The translations under genes and the position numbers were made by a program. Shown in pieces: positions 57,027-64,000 of a DNA stretch of 64,000 bases (positions are counted from its first letter, which is position 1; the number at the start of each line of letters is the position of its first letter). The notes below the pieces were generated by a model. It searched no databases. It saw nothing but the letters and a program-made list of their open reading frames with translations, and was not told the DNA's origin. The stretch comes from Sphingomonas sp. BK580 (lineage in GTDB: Bacteria > Pseudomonadota > Alphaproteobacteria > Sphingomonadales > Sphingomonadaceae). The stretch spans positions 310,001-374,000 of the forward strand of contig NZ_JACIAY010000002.1 of the NCBI RefSeq assembly GCF_014194975.1. The letters run 5' to 3'.

Positions 57027-58667
57027 ATGGCAACCACCGTCCTCGCGGCCAGCGAGTCGCCGCCGTCGCCCGCTGCGGGGCGACGTTTCGATGCGCCGGT
57101 TCATCCCGGCGCGCGCCTGCTGTTCCTGCTGCTCGCTGTGGCGGGGCTGGTCTACGCCGGGGTTAGCATCGTCATCGACACGCAGCAGGTCGGGGAGCAG
57201 CTCGCCGTCGGCGTTTTCCTGTTCCTCGGCCTGGCGCTGCTGATCGCCCTGGGGTTCGAGTTCGTCAACGGCTTCCATGACACCGCCAACGCGGTCGCCA
57301 CGGTGATCTACACCAACTCGCTGCCGGCCAACGTCGCGGTGATGTGGTCGGGCTTCTTCAACTTCCTCGGCGTGCTGCTGTCCTCGGGCGCGGTGGCCTA
57401 TTCGATCATCACGCTGCTGCCGGTCGACCTGATCCTCAACGTCGGCTCGGGCGCGGGCTTCGCGATGATCTTCGCGCTGCTCCTCGCCGCGGTGATCTGG
57501 AACCTGGCGACCTGGTACGTCGGCCTGCCCAACAGCTCGAGCCACACCCTGATCGGCTCGGTGCTCGGCGTCGGACTCGCCAACCAGTTGCTCACCTCGG
57601 GCGCCGGCGGCACCGCGGGCGTCGACTGGAGCCAGGCGACCAAGGTGCTGACGGGGCTGTGGATGGCGCCGTTGATCGGCTTCACTGCGGCGGCGCTGCT
57701 GCTGCTGGTGCTGCGTCGCGTCGCGCGCTCGCCCGAGCTGATGCAGGCGCCCGAGGGCGACGCGCCGCCGCCGCTGGGGATCCGCGCGCTGCTCGTGTTC
57801 ACCTGCACCGCGGTGTCGTTCAGCCACGGCTCGAACGACGGGCAGAAGGGCATGGGGCTGATCATGCTCATCCTGATCGGCTGTGCGCCGACCGCCTACG
57901 CGCTCAACCGCACTCTTCCCGCGAGCGAGACGCCCGCCTTCCTCAGCAGCGCCGCGGGTGCCACCGCGACGCTGACCCGCCACGGCGCCGCCGCGGTGCG
58001 GCTCGAGCGCGCGCGCCCGCTGCTCAAGGACGCGCTGGAGCAGCGCCGCGCGGTGTCGCCCCAGGCCTATGGCGCGGTGGTGGCGGTGTCGCGCGACCTC
58101 GCACAGCGCGTCGCGGGCTATGGCGCGCTCAGCAACGTCCCGGCGCAGGCCGCGCCCAACGTGCGCAACGACATGTACCTGGTGCTCGACGCGACGCGGA
58201 TGATCGTCGCCGACAAGCGATCGCGGCTGGGCGAGCCGGAGAAGGACGCGCTCGCCGACTATCAGGAGCGGCTCGAGCGGGGCACGCGCTTCATCCCCTT
58301 GTGGGTCAAGGTGGCAGTGGCGCTGGCGCTCGGGCTCGGCACGATGATCGGCTGGAAGCGGATCGTCGTCACCGTCGGCGAGAAGATCGGCAAGCAGCAC
58401 ATGACCTACGGCATGGGCGCCTCGGCCGAGCTGGTCGCGGCGGGTACGATCCTGGCGGCGGACCGGTTCGGGCTGCCGGTGTCGACCACGCATATCCTGT
58501 CCTCCGGCGTAGCGGGTGCCTCGGTGGCGAGCGGGCAGGGGCTGCAGCGCCGCACGCTGCTGCAGCTCGCCGCGGCCTGGCTGCTGACTCTGCCGGTCGC
58601 GATGGCGCTGTCGGGCGCGCTCTACTGGCTGCTGCGTGCCCTGGTGCGGACCGCCGGGCTGTCGTGA
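57027..58667 (+). CDS. PiT-family inorganic phosphate transporter
   Basis: This 546-residue inner-membrane protein takes up phosphate, usually as a metal-phosphate complex with protons. Both signature repeats are present: FVNGFHDTANAVATVIYTN (about 78) and SFSHGSNDGQKGMG (about 268). Membrane helices surround a central hydrophilic region (about 315-425). The C-terminal LPVSTTHILSSGVAGA completes the pattern. The ATG at 57027 follows GGAAGGCGGAG. A possible PHO box lies upstream. No phoU-like gene is adjacent. Confidence 0.93.
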   Translation: MATTVLAASESPPSPAAGRRFDAPVHPGARLLFLLLAVAGLVYAGVSIVIDTQQVGEQLAVGVFLFLGLALLIALGFEFVNGFHDTANAVATVIYTNSLPANVAVMWSGFFNFLGVLLSSGAVAYSIITLLPVDLILNVGSGAGFAMIFALLLAAVIWNLATWYVGLPNSSSHTLIGSVLGVGLANQLLTSGAGGTAGVDWSQATKVLTGLWMAPLIGFTAAALLLLVLRRVARSPELMQAPEGDAPPPLGIRALLVFTCTAVSFSHGSNDGQKGMGLIMLILIGCAPTAYALNRTLPASETPAFLSSAAGATATLTRHGAAAVRLERARPLLKDALEQRRAVSPQAYGAVVAVSRDLAQRVAGYGALSNVPAQAAPNVRNDMYLVLDATRMIVADKRSRLGEPEKDALADYQERLERGTRFIPLWVKVAVALALGLGTMIGWKRIVVTVGEKIGKQHMTYGMGASAELVAAGTILAADRFGLPVSTTHILSSGVAGASVASGQGLQRRTLLQLAAAWLLTLPVAMALSGALYWLLRALVRTAGLS

Positions 58668-58710
58668 GCTAAGCGCCGACGACGCATTGTGCCGTCGTGC
58701 GGCGCTGTCG

Positions 58711-58815
58711 GAAAAGCCGGGGCGGCCCTCACGAGCCGCCCCGTAGTCCAGGGAAGGATCGGACGAGGGGGAGTGTCCGACCACCACGGCGCCACACAGG
58801 GGGAGCGGCGCCGTC
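58711..58815 (-). ncRNA. Putative trans-acting sRNA with CUCCCCCU loops and terminator
   Basis: On the minus strand, hairpin 1 (58814-58786) has arms ACGGCGCC/GGCGCCGT and a loop containing CTCCCCCT. Hairpin 2 (58780-58759) has arms TCGGAC/GTCCGA and a loop with the same CTCCCCCT. A single-stranded spacer follows, then a terminator hairpin (58742-58719, arms GGGGCGGC/GCCGCCCC) and TTTT. A TATGAC at 58827-58822 would place the start near 58815. The architecture resembles alphaproteobacterial sRNAs such as the alpha-r14 and 'cuckoo' types, whose C-rich loops pair with ribosome-binding sites. Confidence 0.7.
58719..58742 (-). terminator. Intrinsic terminator of the putative sRNA
   Basis: An 8-bp perfect GC stem with an eight-base loop is followed on the minus strand by GGCTTTTC. 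On the plus strand the same stem could also end the phosphate transporter transcript, but without a U-tract. Confidence 0.75.
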
Positions 58816-58919
58816 ATCCTCGTCATAGCCGCGCAACGTTGCTGCTGTGTGTCGGTCGCAGAGCCTTTCGTGACCGTGCGGCAAACTTTTCCCGTTGACC
58901 CGGGCCCGACCCCCGCTCG

Positions 58920-60242
58920 ATGACCGCCGCCATGTCAGCGCCCCCGCTCCCGATCGCCCCGCGCCCCGGCGCCTCGCATCGTCGCATCCTGCTCGCCAGC
59001 CTGGTCGGGACGTCGATCGAGTTCTACGACTTCTACATCTACGCCACCGCGGCCTCGCTCGTCTTCGGCCCGTTGTTCTTCCCGACCGGCGACCCCGCGG
59101 TCGAGCTGCTCGCCGCCTATGGCAGCCTGGCCGTTGCCTTCTTCGCGCGGCCGATCGGCGCCTGGGCCTTCGGTCATTTCGGCGACCGCGTCGGGCGCAA
59201 GTCGACGCTGATCGCGAGCCTGCTGCTGATGGGCGGCTCGACCATGGCGATCGCCTTCCTGCCGACCTTCGCCCGGGCGGGCTATGTCGCGCCCTTGCTG
59301 CTGTGCCTGCTGCGCTTCGGGCAGGGCTTCGGGCTGGGCGGCGAGTGGGGCGGGGCGGCGCTGCTCGCGGTGGAGAACGCGCCGCCGCACCGTCGCGGCC
59401 GCTACGGCATGGTACCGCAGCTCGGCGCGCCGGTCGGCTTCATCGCCGCCAACGGGCTGTTCCTGCTGCTCGGCGCGACCATGGACCGCGATTCCTTCAT
59501 GGCCTGGGGCTGGCGGCTGCCGTTCCTGCTCTCCTCGGTGCTGATCGCGCTGGGGCTGTGGGTGCGGCTGACGATCGCGGAGACCCCCGCCTTCGCGGCG
59601 ATGATCGAGGAAGGCCCGCCGCCCGCGGTGCCGATCGGCGAGCTGCTGCGCCACCATTGGCGCGCCGCGCTGGGCGGGACGCTGGGGGCGGTGGCGTGTT
59701 TCGCGGTATACTACGTCGCGACCGCCTTCGCGCTCGGCTATGCGGTGACGCGCGGCTTCGACCGGCAGCTGTTCCTCGCGCTCCAGCTCGGCGCGATCCT
59801 GTTCATGGCGCTCGGCATCGCGCTGTCGGGCGAGTGGAGCGACCGGCGCTCGCCCGCGCACGTGCTGCGCTGGGGCTGCGTCGGCGCGGTGGTCGCCGGT
59901 TTCGTTTTGGTCCCGGGGCTCGGCTCGGGCGCGCCGCTCGCGGTCTTCGCGACGCTGGCGTTCGCGCTCTTCGTCATGGGCTTCGTCTATGGTCCGCTCG
60001 GCGCCTGGCTGCCGGGGCTGTTCCCCGCGCGGGTGCGCTACACAGGGGTGAGCCTCGCCTTCAACATGGCGGGCATCATCGGCGGCGGGCTCACCCCGAT
60101 CGCGGCGCAGACGCTGGCGCAGCGCGGCGGGCTCGTCCCGGTCGGCGTCTATCTCGCCGCCATGTCGCTGCTCAGCCTCGTCGCGCTGCTGGTCATGCGC
60201 CCGGCGCGCCACGTCGACGCCGTGCCGGTCGAGGGGCCGTGA
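58920..60242 (+). CDS. MHS-family MFS transporter (metabolite:proton symporter)
   Basis: This 440-residue protein has 12 predicted membrane helices and the MHS pattern SLVGTSIEFYDFYIYATAAS near the start and FGHFGDRVGRKSTLI in the loop between helices two and three. GQGFGLGGEWGGAALL lies in helix four. Such transporters import small organic acids or osmolytes with protons. The substrate is unknown. A second ATG five residues in is equally plausible. No catabolic gene is adjacent, which gives no clue to the substrate. Confidence 0.88.
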   Translation: MTAAMSAPPLPIAPRPGASHRRILLASLVGTSIEFYDFYIYATAASLVFGPLFFPTGDPAVELLAAYGSLAVAFFARPIGAWAFGHFGDRVGRKSTLIASLLLMGGSTMAIAFLPTFARAGYVAPLLLCLLRFGQGFGLGGEWGGAALLAVENAPPHRRGRYGMVPQLGAPVGFIAANGLFLLLGATMDRDSFMAWGWRLPFLLSSVLIALGLWVRLTIAETPAFAAMIEEGPPPAVPIGELLRHHWRAALGGTLGAVACFAVYYVATAFALGYAVTRGFDRQLFLALQLGAILFMALGIALSGEWSDRRSPAHVLRWGCVGAVVAGFVLVPGLGSGAPLAVFATLAFALFVMGFVYGPLGAWLPGLFPARVRYTGVSLAFNMAGIIGGGLTPIAAQTLAQRGGLVPVGVYLAAMSLLSLVALLVMRPARHVDAVPVEGP

Positions 60243-60249
60243 CGCGCGT

Positions 60250-60789
60250 TCAGGCGAGCCGCAGCAGCGTGACCTGGGCGCGGCCGTAGACTCGCTCCAC
60301 CACCGTCTCGAACCCCGTGGCCGTCACCGCCTCGCCGCGCGCGGTCTCGACCGTGACCCAGGTGGCGGGGCCGATCCAGCCGAGCCGCGCGAGCTTGTCC
60401 GCCGCCACTGCGCCCGCGCCGGTGCCATAGGGCGGGTCCATCAGGACGAGGTCGAGCGGCGCGGTCGCGGGGCCGAGCGCGAGCACCGAGCCCGCGCGCA
60501 CGTCCGCGCCGGTCGCGCCCAGCTTCGCGACGTTGGCGCGCAGCGAGTCGAGCGCGGCCTTGTCCTGCTCGACGAACAGGCAGGAGCGCGCGCCGCGCGA
60601 CAGCGCCTCCAGCCCGAGCGCGCCCGAGCCGGCGAAGAGATCCGCCACCGCCAGCCCCTCGAAGCTGCCGACGCGGCTGAGCAGCATCGAGAACAGCGCC
60701 TCGCGCGTGCGGTCGGCGGTGGGGCGCGTCGTCTCGCCCGCGGGGGCGACGAGCGCGCGGCCGCGCCAGCTGCCGGCGACGATCCTCAT
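60250..60789 (-). CDS. rsmD: 16S rRNA (guanine(966)-N2)-methyltransferase RsmD
   Basis: RsmD methylates G966 of 16S rRNA using SAM. The 179-residue protein has the N-terminal MRIVAGSWRGRALVAP and TRPTADRTREALFSML. The SAM loop is DLFAGSGALGLEALSRGA (about 50-67), and the N6/N2-methyltransferase motif LVLMDPPYG lies near residue 118. Its ATG overlaps the rluB-like stop by 4 bp (ATGA), so the two rRNA-modifying enzymes are co-translated. It converges with the MHS transporter gene, 7 bp apart. Confidence 0.95.
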   Translation of the reverse strand: MRIVAGSWRGRALVAPAGETTRPTADRTREALFSMLLSRVGSFEGLAVADLFAGSGALGLEALSRGARSCLFVEQDKAALDSLRANVAKLGATGADVRAGSVLALGPATAPLDLVLMDPPYGTGAGAVAADKLARLGWIGPATWVTVETARGEAVTATGFETVVERVYGRAQVTLLRLA

Positions 60790-62204
60790 CGCCGCCCCTT
60801 GCGCGGCGGACCCGAGCGCGGCTTGGGCTTGGCCCAGCCCGGCTGGCGCTTGGGCCGCTCGGGGCGCGTCGGCGCCGGGGCGTCGCCGTCGGCGGGCGCG
60901 CGCGGGGACGACGCACCGGCGCGCGGTGGCGCACGGCGGGCGCGTTGATTGTCGTCGGCGCGCGGAGGGGCGCGGCGAGTCGGCGCGTCGTCGCCGGTGC
61001 GGTTCGGTCGCTCGACCGGTGCGCCGGCGCGCGATGGGGCGCGGCGGGTCCGCTGATCCTCGACGGAGCGGGTCGGCCGTTCGGCCGGCGCGCCGGCGTG
61101 CGACGTCGTACGGCGCGCGCGCCGGTCGCTGGCAGTACGGGCCGGGCGCTCGGCCGCGGCGCCGTCGTCGCGCACCCGCGCGCGCTGGTGCGGCGCCGCG
61201 GGCTGCCGTGCCGCGCCGGCCACGCCAGGCGTTGCCGGCCGTGCGCCGCGGGCGGCATCCGCGCGCTCGGCCGCATCGGGGGAAGGTCGCGCCGGCCTGG
61301 CAGCGGCGGAACGCTCGCTCGCTCCTCCGATCGATCGCGCCACCCGCGCACGTCGCGGTCCGTCGCCCCCCGGCCGCGTCCCCGCTCCGCGCGCGGCGCG
61401 CTGGTCGCGCACCGTCACCGGCTCGACCGGCAGCCGCGTCGCCGCGGGTGAGCGCAGCGTCTGGCGGAAGCCGGCGAGGTCGGCGGCGCGCACCTCGCCG
61501 ACGCCGCCCACCGGCAGGTCACCGAGCACGAACGGGCCGTAGCGCGTGCGGATCAGACGCCCCACGCGCAGCCCGAGATGTTCGAGCACGCGCCGGACCT
61601 CGCGGTTCTTGCCCTCGCGCAGCGTCATCTCGATCCAGACGTTGGCGCCGGTGCGGCGCTCGAGATTGGCGTCGATCGCGCCGTAGCGCACGCCCTCGAC
61701 CTCGACGCCGTGGATCAGCTCCTCGAGCTGCTCCTGCGTCACCGCGCCGTAGGCGCGCGCGCGATAGCTGCGCTCGACCCCGGTGGCGGGCAGCTCGAGC
61801 TCGCGCTTGAACTCGCCGTCGGTGGTGAGCAGCAGCAGCCCCTCGGTGTTGAGGTCGAGCCGTCCCACCGGCACCACGCGCGGCAGGTCCTCGGGCAGCC
61901 GGTCGTAGATCGTCGGCCGCTCGCTGAAGTCGCGCTCGGTGGTGAGCACGCCGGCGGGCTTGTGGAACAGGAACAGCCGCGCCGGCGCGGGCGCCGCGAC
62001 CGGCTGGCCGTCGACGGTGACGCCGTCGAGCGAGGCGAGCAGCGTCGCGGGCGTGTCGAGCACGACGCCGTCGCGCGCCACGCGCCCCTCGGCGATCATC
62101 CGCTCGATCTCGCGCCGCGAGGCGACACCGGCGCGCGCGAGCAGCTTGGCGATACGATGCTCGGCGCGTCGCTCCGCGCGCCCTTCGGGATGGGGATCGA
62201 CCAT
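60786..62204 (-). CDS. RluB/RsuA-family rRNA pseudouridine synthase with long basic tail
   Basis: This 472-residue protein would convert a uridine in 23S rRNA to pseudouridine. Residues about 15-75 form an S4 RNA-binding domain (HRIAKLLARAGVASRREIERM). The catalytic aspartate is in VGRLDLNTEGLLLLT (about 116), and the family motif RTGANVWIEMTLREGKNREVRRVLEHLG lies later. After residue about 255 comes an Arg/Ala/Pro-rich low-complexity tail of over 200 residues with imperfect repeats. Such tails are common in alphaproteobacterial RluB. The repeat and tail probably bind RNA; RluB rather than RluE specificity is inferred. Confidence 0.9.
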   Translation of the reverse strand: MVDPHPEGRAERRAEHRIAKLLARAGVASRREIERMIAEGRVARDGVVLDTPATLLASLDGVTVDGQPVAAPAPARLFLFHKPAGVLTTERDFSERPTIYDRLPEDLPRVVPVGRLDLNTEGLLLLTTDGEFKRELELPATGVERSYRARAYGAVTQEQLEELIHGVEVEGVRYGAIDANLERRTGANVWIEMTLREGKNREVRRVLEHLGLRVGRLIRTRYGPFVLGDLPVGGVGEVRAADLAGFRQTLRSPAATRLPVEPVTVRDQRAARGAGTRPGGDGPRRARVARSIGGASERSAAARPARPSPDAAERADAARGARPATPGVAGAARQPAAPHQRARVRDDGAAAERPARTASDRRARRTTSHAGAPAERPTRSVEDQRTRRAPSRAGAPVERPNRTGDDAPTRRAPPRADDNQRARRAPPRAGASSPRAPADGDAPAPTRPERPKRQPGWAKPKPRSGPPRKGRR

Positions 62205-62300
62205 CGCGGCCGCTTAGCCGATCGTCGCGCACTTAGCGGCATTTATTTGCACCCGCGCGCCCGCCCGCGCGTTGTGCCCGCGTAACGACGGTGAGGGCAC

Positions 62301-62744
62301 ATGGTCTTCGGACGTAAACAGCGAATGCTCGAGCGGCTGCTCCTGGTCGAGGACGAGCCGCTGGTGGCGTTCGACGCCGAACACCTGCTCACCGACCAGG
62401 GCTACAGCATCGTCGCCACGGTCGATCGAGTCGCCGACGCGCTGGCGGTGCTCGCCGCCGAGACCCCGGTCGACCTCGTGCTGGTCGACGTCACGCTCGC
62501 CGACGGTAGCGGCGTCGAGGTGGCGCGGGTCGCGCGGGCGCAGGGCGTCGCGGTACTGTTCGTCACCGGCGACTGTCCCGCGGAGGCCGCCACCTTGGCG
62601 AGCGGTTTCCTCGCCAAGCCCTACGCGCAGCGGGACCTGCTCGCCGCGATCATCGCGATCGAGCAGAGCGTCGCCGGCAAGCCGCCGCGGCGGCTGCCCG
62701 GGGGCTTCCAGCTGTTCCATACCGGCGGTGCCGCGACCGCCTGA
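62301..62744 (+). CDS. Single-domain response regulator
   Basis: This 147-residue protein is a receiver domain. It has the acidic site in LLLVEDEPLVAFDAEHLL, the phospho-Asp in LVLVDVTLADGSG (about 63), the Thr in VLFVTGDCP and the lysine in GFLAKPYAQRDL. A short Pro-rich tail follows (PPRRLPGGFQLFHTG) with no output domain. The ATG at 62301 is preceded by GAGGG; an internal ATG eight residues later is possible. No kinase gene is close, so its partner is unknown. Confidence 0.85.
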   Translation: MVFGRKQRMLERLLLVEDEPLVAFDAEHLLTDQGYSIVATVDRVADALAVLAAETPVDLVLVDVTLADGSGVEVARVARAQGVAVLFVTGDCPAEAATLASGFLAKPYAQRDLLAAIIAIEQSVAGKPPRRLPGGFQLFHTGGAATA

Positions 62745-63449
62745 GCGCGCGCGAATGTTGCGAATGTTGAGTCGCTGGCGCGGATCGCGCGCCGGACTCA
62801 GCATAGGCGATGATCGTAGGATCTGCTCGAGACTGTCATCGTAAGCCCTTGAGGACGGCGATGTTCGCTCGAGGTATCGGCTCGGCGGGGGAGCCGAGGC
62901 ACGGCGATCGTCGGGGGCGAACGTTGAGTCGCCTCCGAGTGATCGGGGATGCGCCGGGCGGTCGCGGCCGCATGATCAGTGGCGTGGATCGGCATGCGTT
63001 CCCTTTGCCATGACGGCGAGGGTGTAGGACAGCGCGGCCGATCCGAGGTCGTCGCGCGGCTATTCGGCGTGGGACGACGCTTGCGGCGGAAGATCGGCCC
63101 ACGCGAGGACACGGCGAAGAAGGACTGTTCACGCGGGAGCGCGGTAACGCGGTGGCGCGGAGAGGGCGCGCCTCTCGCGCGGCTCGCGCGTCAGGACGAC
63201 GCTCGTGGGTCATCGCCGCCGCGCGGCGACGCCCCCATCTCCGCGCCTCCGCGGGACGCTCTCGGTCAGGCCGTCGCGACGTCGCGTGAGCGCCGCCGCG
63301 TTCTCACGACAAGCGCCGCTCCATCCACCGCCCGCACCGCCCTGCCGCAAGCCCGCGCGTCCCGCGCCTTCCGCTCGCGGCGGGGATCGTCTAGCGCTCG
63401 CTGTCCGGCGCGCGCCGCGGCGGGGCAGAGGACGGAGCGGATCGAGTTG
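62745..63449. other. 705-bp gap with GAATGTTGCGAA repeats, no convincing gene
   Basis: The left part holds GCGAATGTTGCGAATGTTGA (62751, continuing GTCGCTGGCGCGG) and a shorter GCGAACGTTGAGTCGCC (62917-62933), matching units at 35.7 kb. Around 63130-63260 GCGG-rich stretches, including CGCGGTGGCGCGGAGAGGG and, inverted, CTCCGCGCCTCCGCGGG, could pair over a distance. No frame here has both a ribosome site and a protein-like sequence. Confidence 0.5.
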
Positions 63450-64000
63450 ATGGCGACGCGCGCGGACGGCACGACCTGGCGGGACGGGATCAGGCCCTAT
63501 GTCGAGCGGGGGCCGCTCGCCGCCTTCGCGCTCGGCGTCTCCTCGGGCTTCCCCTACGCCATGATCGCCGCGACGCTGACGACGCGGCTGGCGCAGGACG
63601 GGATCGACAAGAAGACCGTCACCGCGTTCAGCCTCGCCTTCCTCGCCTACAACCTCAAGTTCCTCTGGGCCTGGGTGGTCGACGGCGTGCGGCTGCCGGT
63701 GATCGGGCGGCTGGGCCAGCGCGTGTCGTGGCTGCTGTTCGCGGGCACGCTGGTGATCGCCGCGGTGGTGCATCTCGCCTTCGCCGACCCGCGGGCGAGC
63801 ATCGCCGCGACCGCGGTCGCCGCGGTGCTCGTCGGCGTCGCGGGGGCGACCTACGACATCGTCATCGACGCCTATCGCATCGAGATCCTCGAGCCGCGCC
63901 AGCTCGGCGTCGGCTCGGGGATGAGCCAATATGGCTGGCGCATCGGCTCGGCCGGCGCGGCCTCGCTCGCGCTTGTCATCGCCGCGCGCTACGGCTGGAC
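63450..64000 (+). CDS. AmpG-like MFS permease, 5' part only
   Basis: The gene runs off the end of the window; 183 complete codons are visible. The N-terminus (PLAAFALGVSSGFPYAMIAATL) and YNLKFLWAWVVDGVRLP fit the AmpG/PAT branch of MFS transporters, which import anhydromuropeptides for cell-wall recycling. The third helix region IAATAVAAVLVGVAGATYDIVIDAYRIE carries the acidic residues common in this group. The ATG follows an AGAGGACGGAG site. With a lytic transglycosylase elsewhere in the window, a recycling role is reasonable but not linked by position. Confidence 0.8.
   Translation, partial: MATRADGTTWRDGIRPYVERGPLAAFALGVSSGFPYAMIAATLTTRLAQDGIDKKTVTAFSLAFLAYNLKFLWAWVVDGVRLPVIGRLGQRVSWLLFAGTLVIAAVVHLAFADPRASIAATAVAAVLVGVAGATYDIVIDAYRIEILEPRQLGVGSGMSQYGWRIGSAGAASLALVIAARYGW

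Overview
This window is a high-GC stretch of ordinary chromosome, most likely from a sphingomonad (Alphaproteobacteria, Sphingomonadales). The evidence is a chvI-chvG-hprK-rapZ-EIIA-HPr operon facing pckA, a CckA-type hybrid kinase after dapA-smpB, GTTC-N7-GTTC sites of the alphaproteobacterial LexA type, GGAAC-N17-CGTT sites of the EcfG type, and many intergenic inverted-repeat elements of about 95 bp. I see no rRNA operon, prophage, transposase or CRISPR array. The only tRNA is a tRNA-Pro.

Layout. 1-3.1 kb: a ferredoxin-reductase-like flavoprotein divergent from a heme oxygenase and a luciferase-like flavoprotein. 3.2-4.8 kb: a tandem glycine riboswitch in front of L-serine ammonia-lyase. 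4.9-10.1 kb: an SRAP protein, small or unrecognised genes (one pair with a LexA box between them), a ZIP-like transporter and tRNA-Pro. 10.2-17.6 kb: two paralogous lipoproteins, two M28 peptidases, ettA, greB, a small gene with an EcfG-type promoter and a NYN-domain protein. 17.6-25.1 kb: lytic transglycosylase, dapA, smpB, a DUF2062 protein, cckA and a response regulator. 25.4-35.4 kb: ilvD, nnr, an RlmD/TrmA-like methyltransferase, truA, fmt, recR, def, rmuC and an ABM-domain protein. 35.8-42.7 kb: an RNA methyltransferase, the ChvGI/regulatory-PTS operon and pckA. 43.0-48.8 kb: a secreted repeat protein, radA, cvpA, an IscU-like protein, a KefB-type antiporter and a DUF423 protein. 48.8-64 kb: an MFS exporter, an S9 peptidase, small genes, a UvrD-type helicase, a GFA protein, a PiT phosphate transporter, a probable sRNA, an MHS transporter, rluB-rsmD, a response regulator and the start of an AmpG-like permease.

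How the parts connect. Four loci (rmuC, radA, the UvrD/Rep helicase and an unrecognised zinc-ribbon gene) have perfect GTTC-N7-GTTC sites near their starts, which suggests a LexA regulon that includes an uncharacterised protein. Two small or secreted proteins have EcfG-type promoters, and one of these shares its intergenic region with the radA LexA box. The ChvGI and regulatory PTS genes are joined by 4-bp overlaps, and their divergent neighbour pckA has a promoter covered by two AACATGTT palindromes 33 bp apart. This fits coordinated envelope-stress and carbon control.

The most interesting candidates are (i) a minus-strand sRNA of about 105 nt at 58.7-58.8 kb, with two hairpins exposing CUCCCCCU loops and a terminator, (ii) the pckA/chvI paired operators, (iii) the LexA-box gene pair near 7.8 kb, (iv) a RapZ whose Walker A motif lacks its lysine, and (v) several families of short intergenic repeats. 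No large undescribed system is evident. All functional statements come from reading the sequence, and no database search was run.
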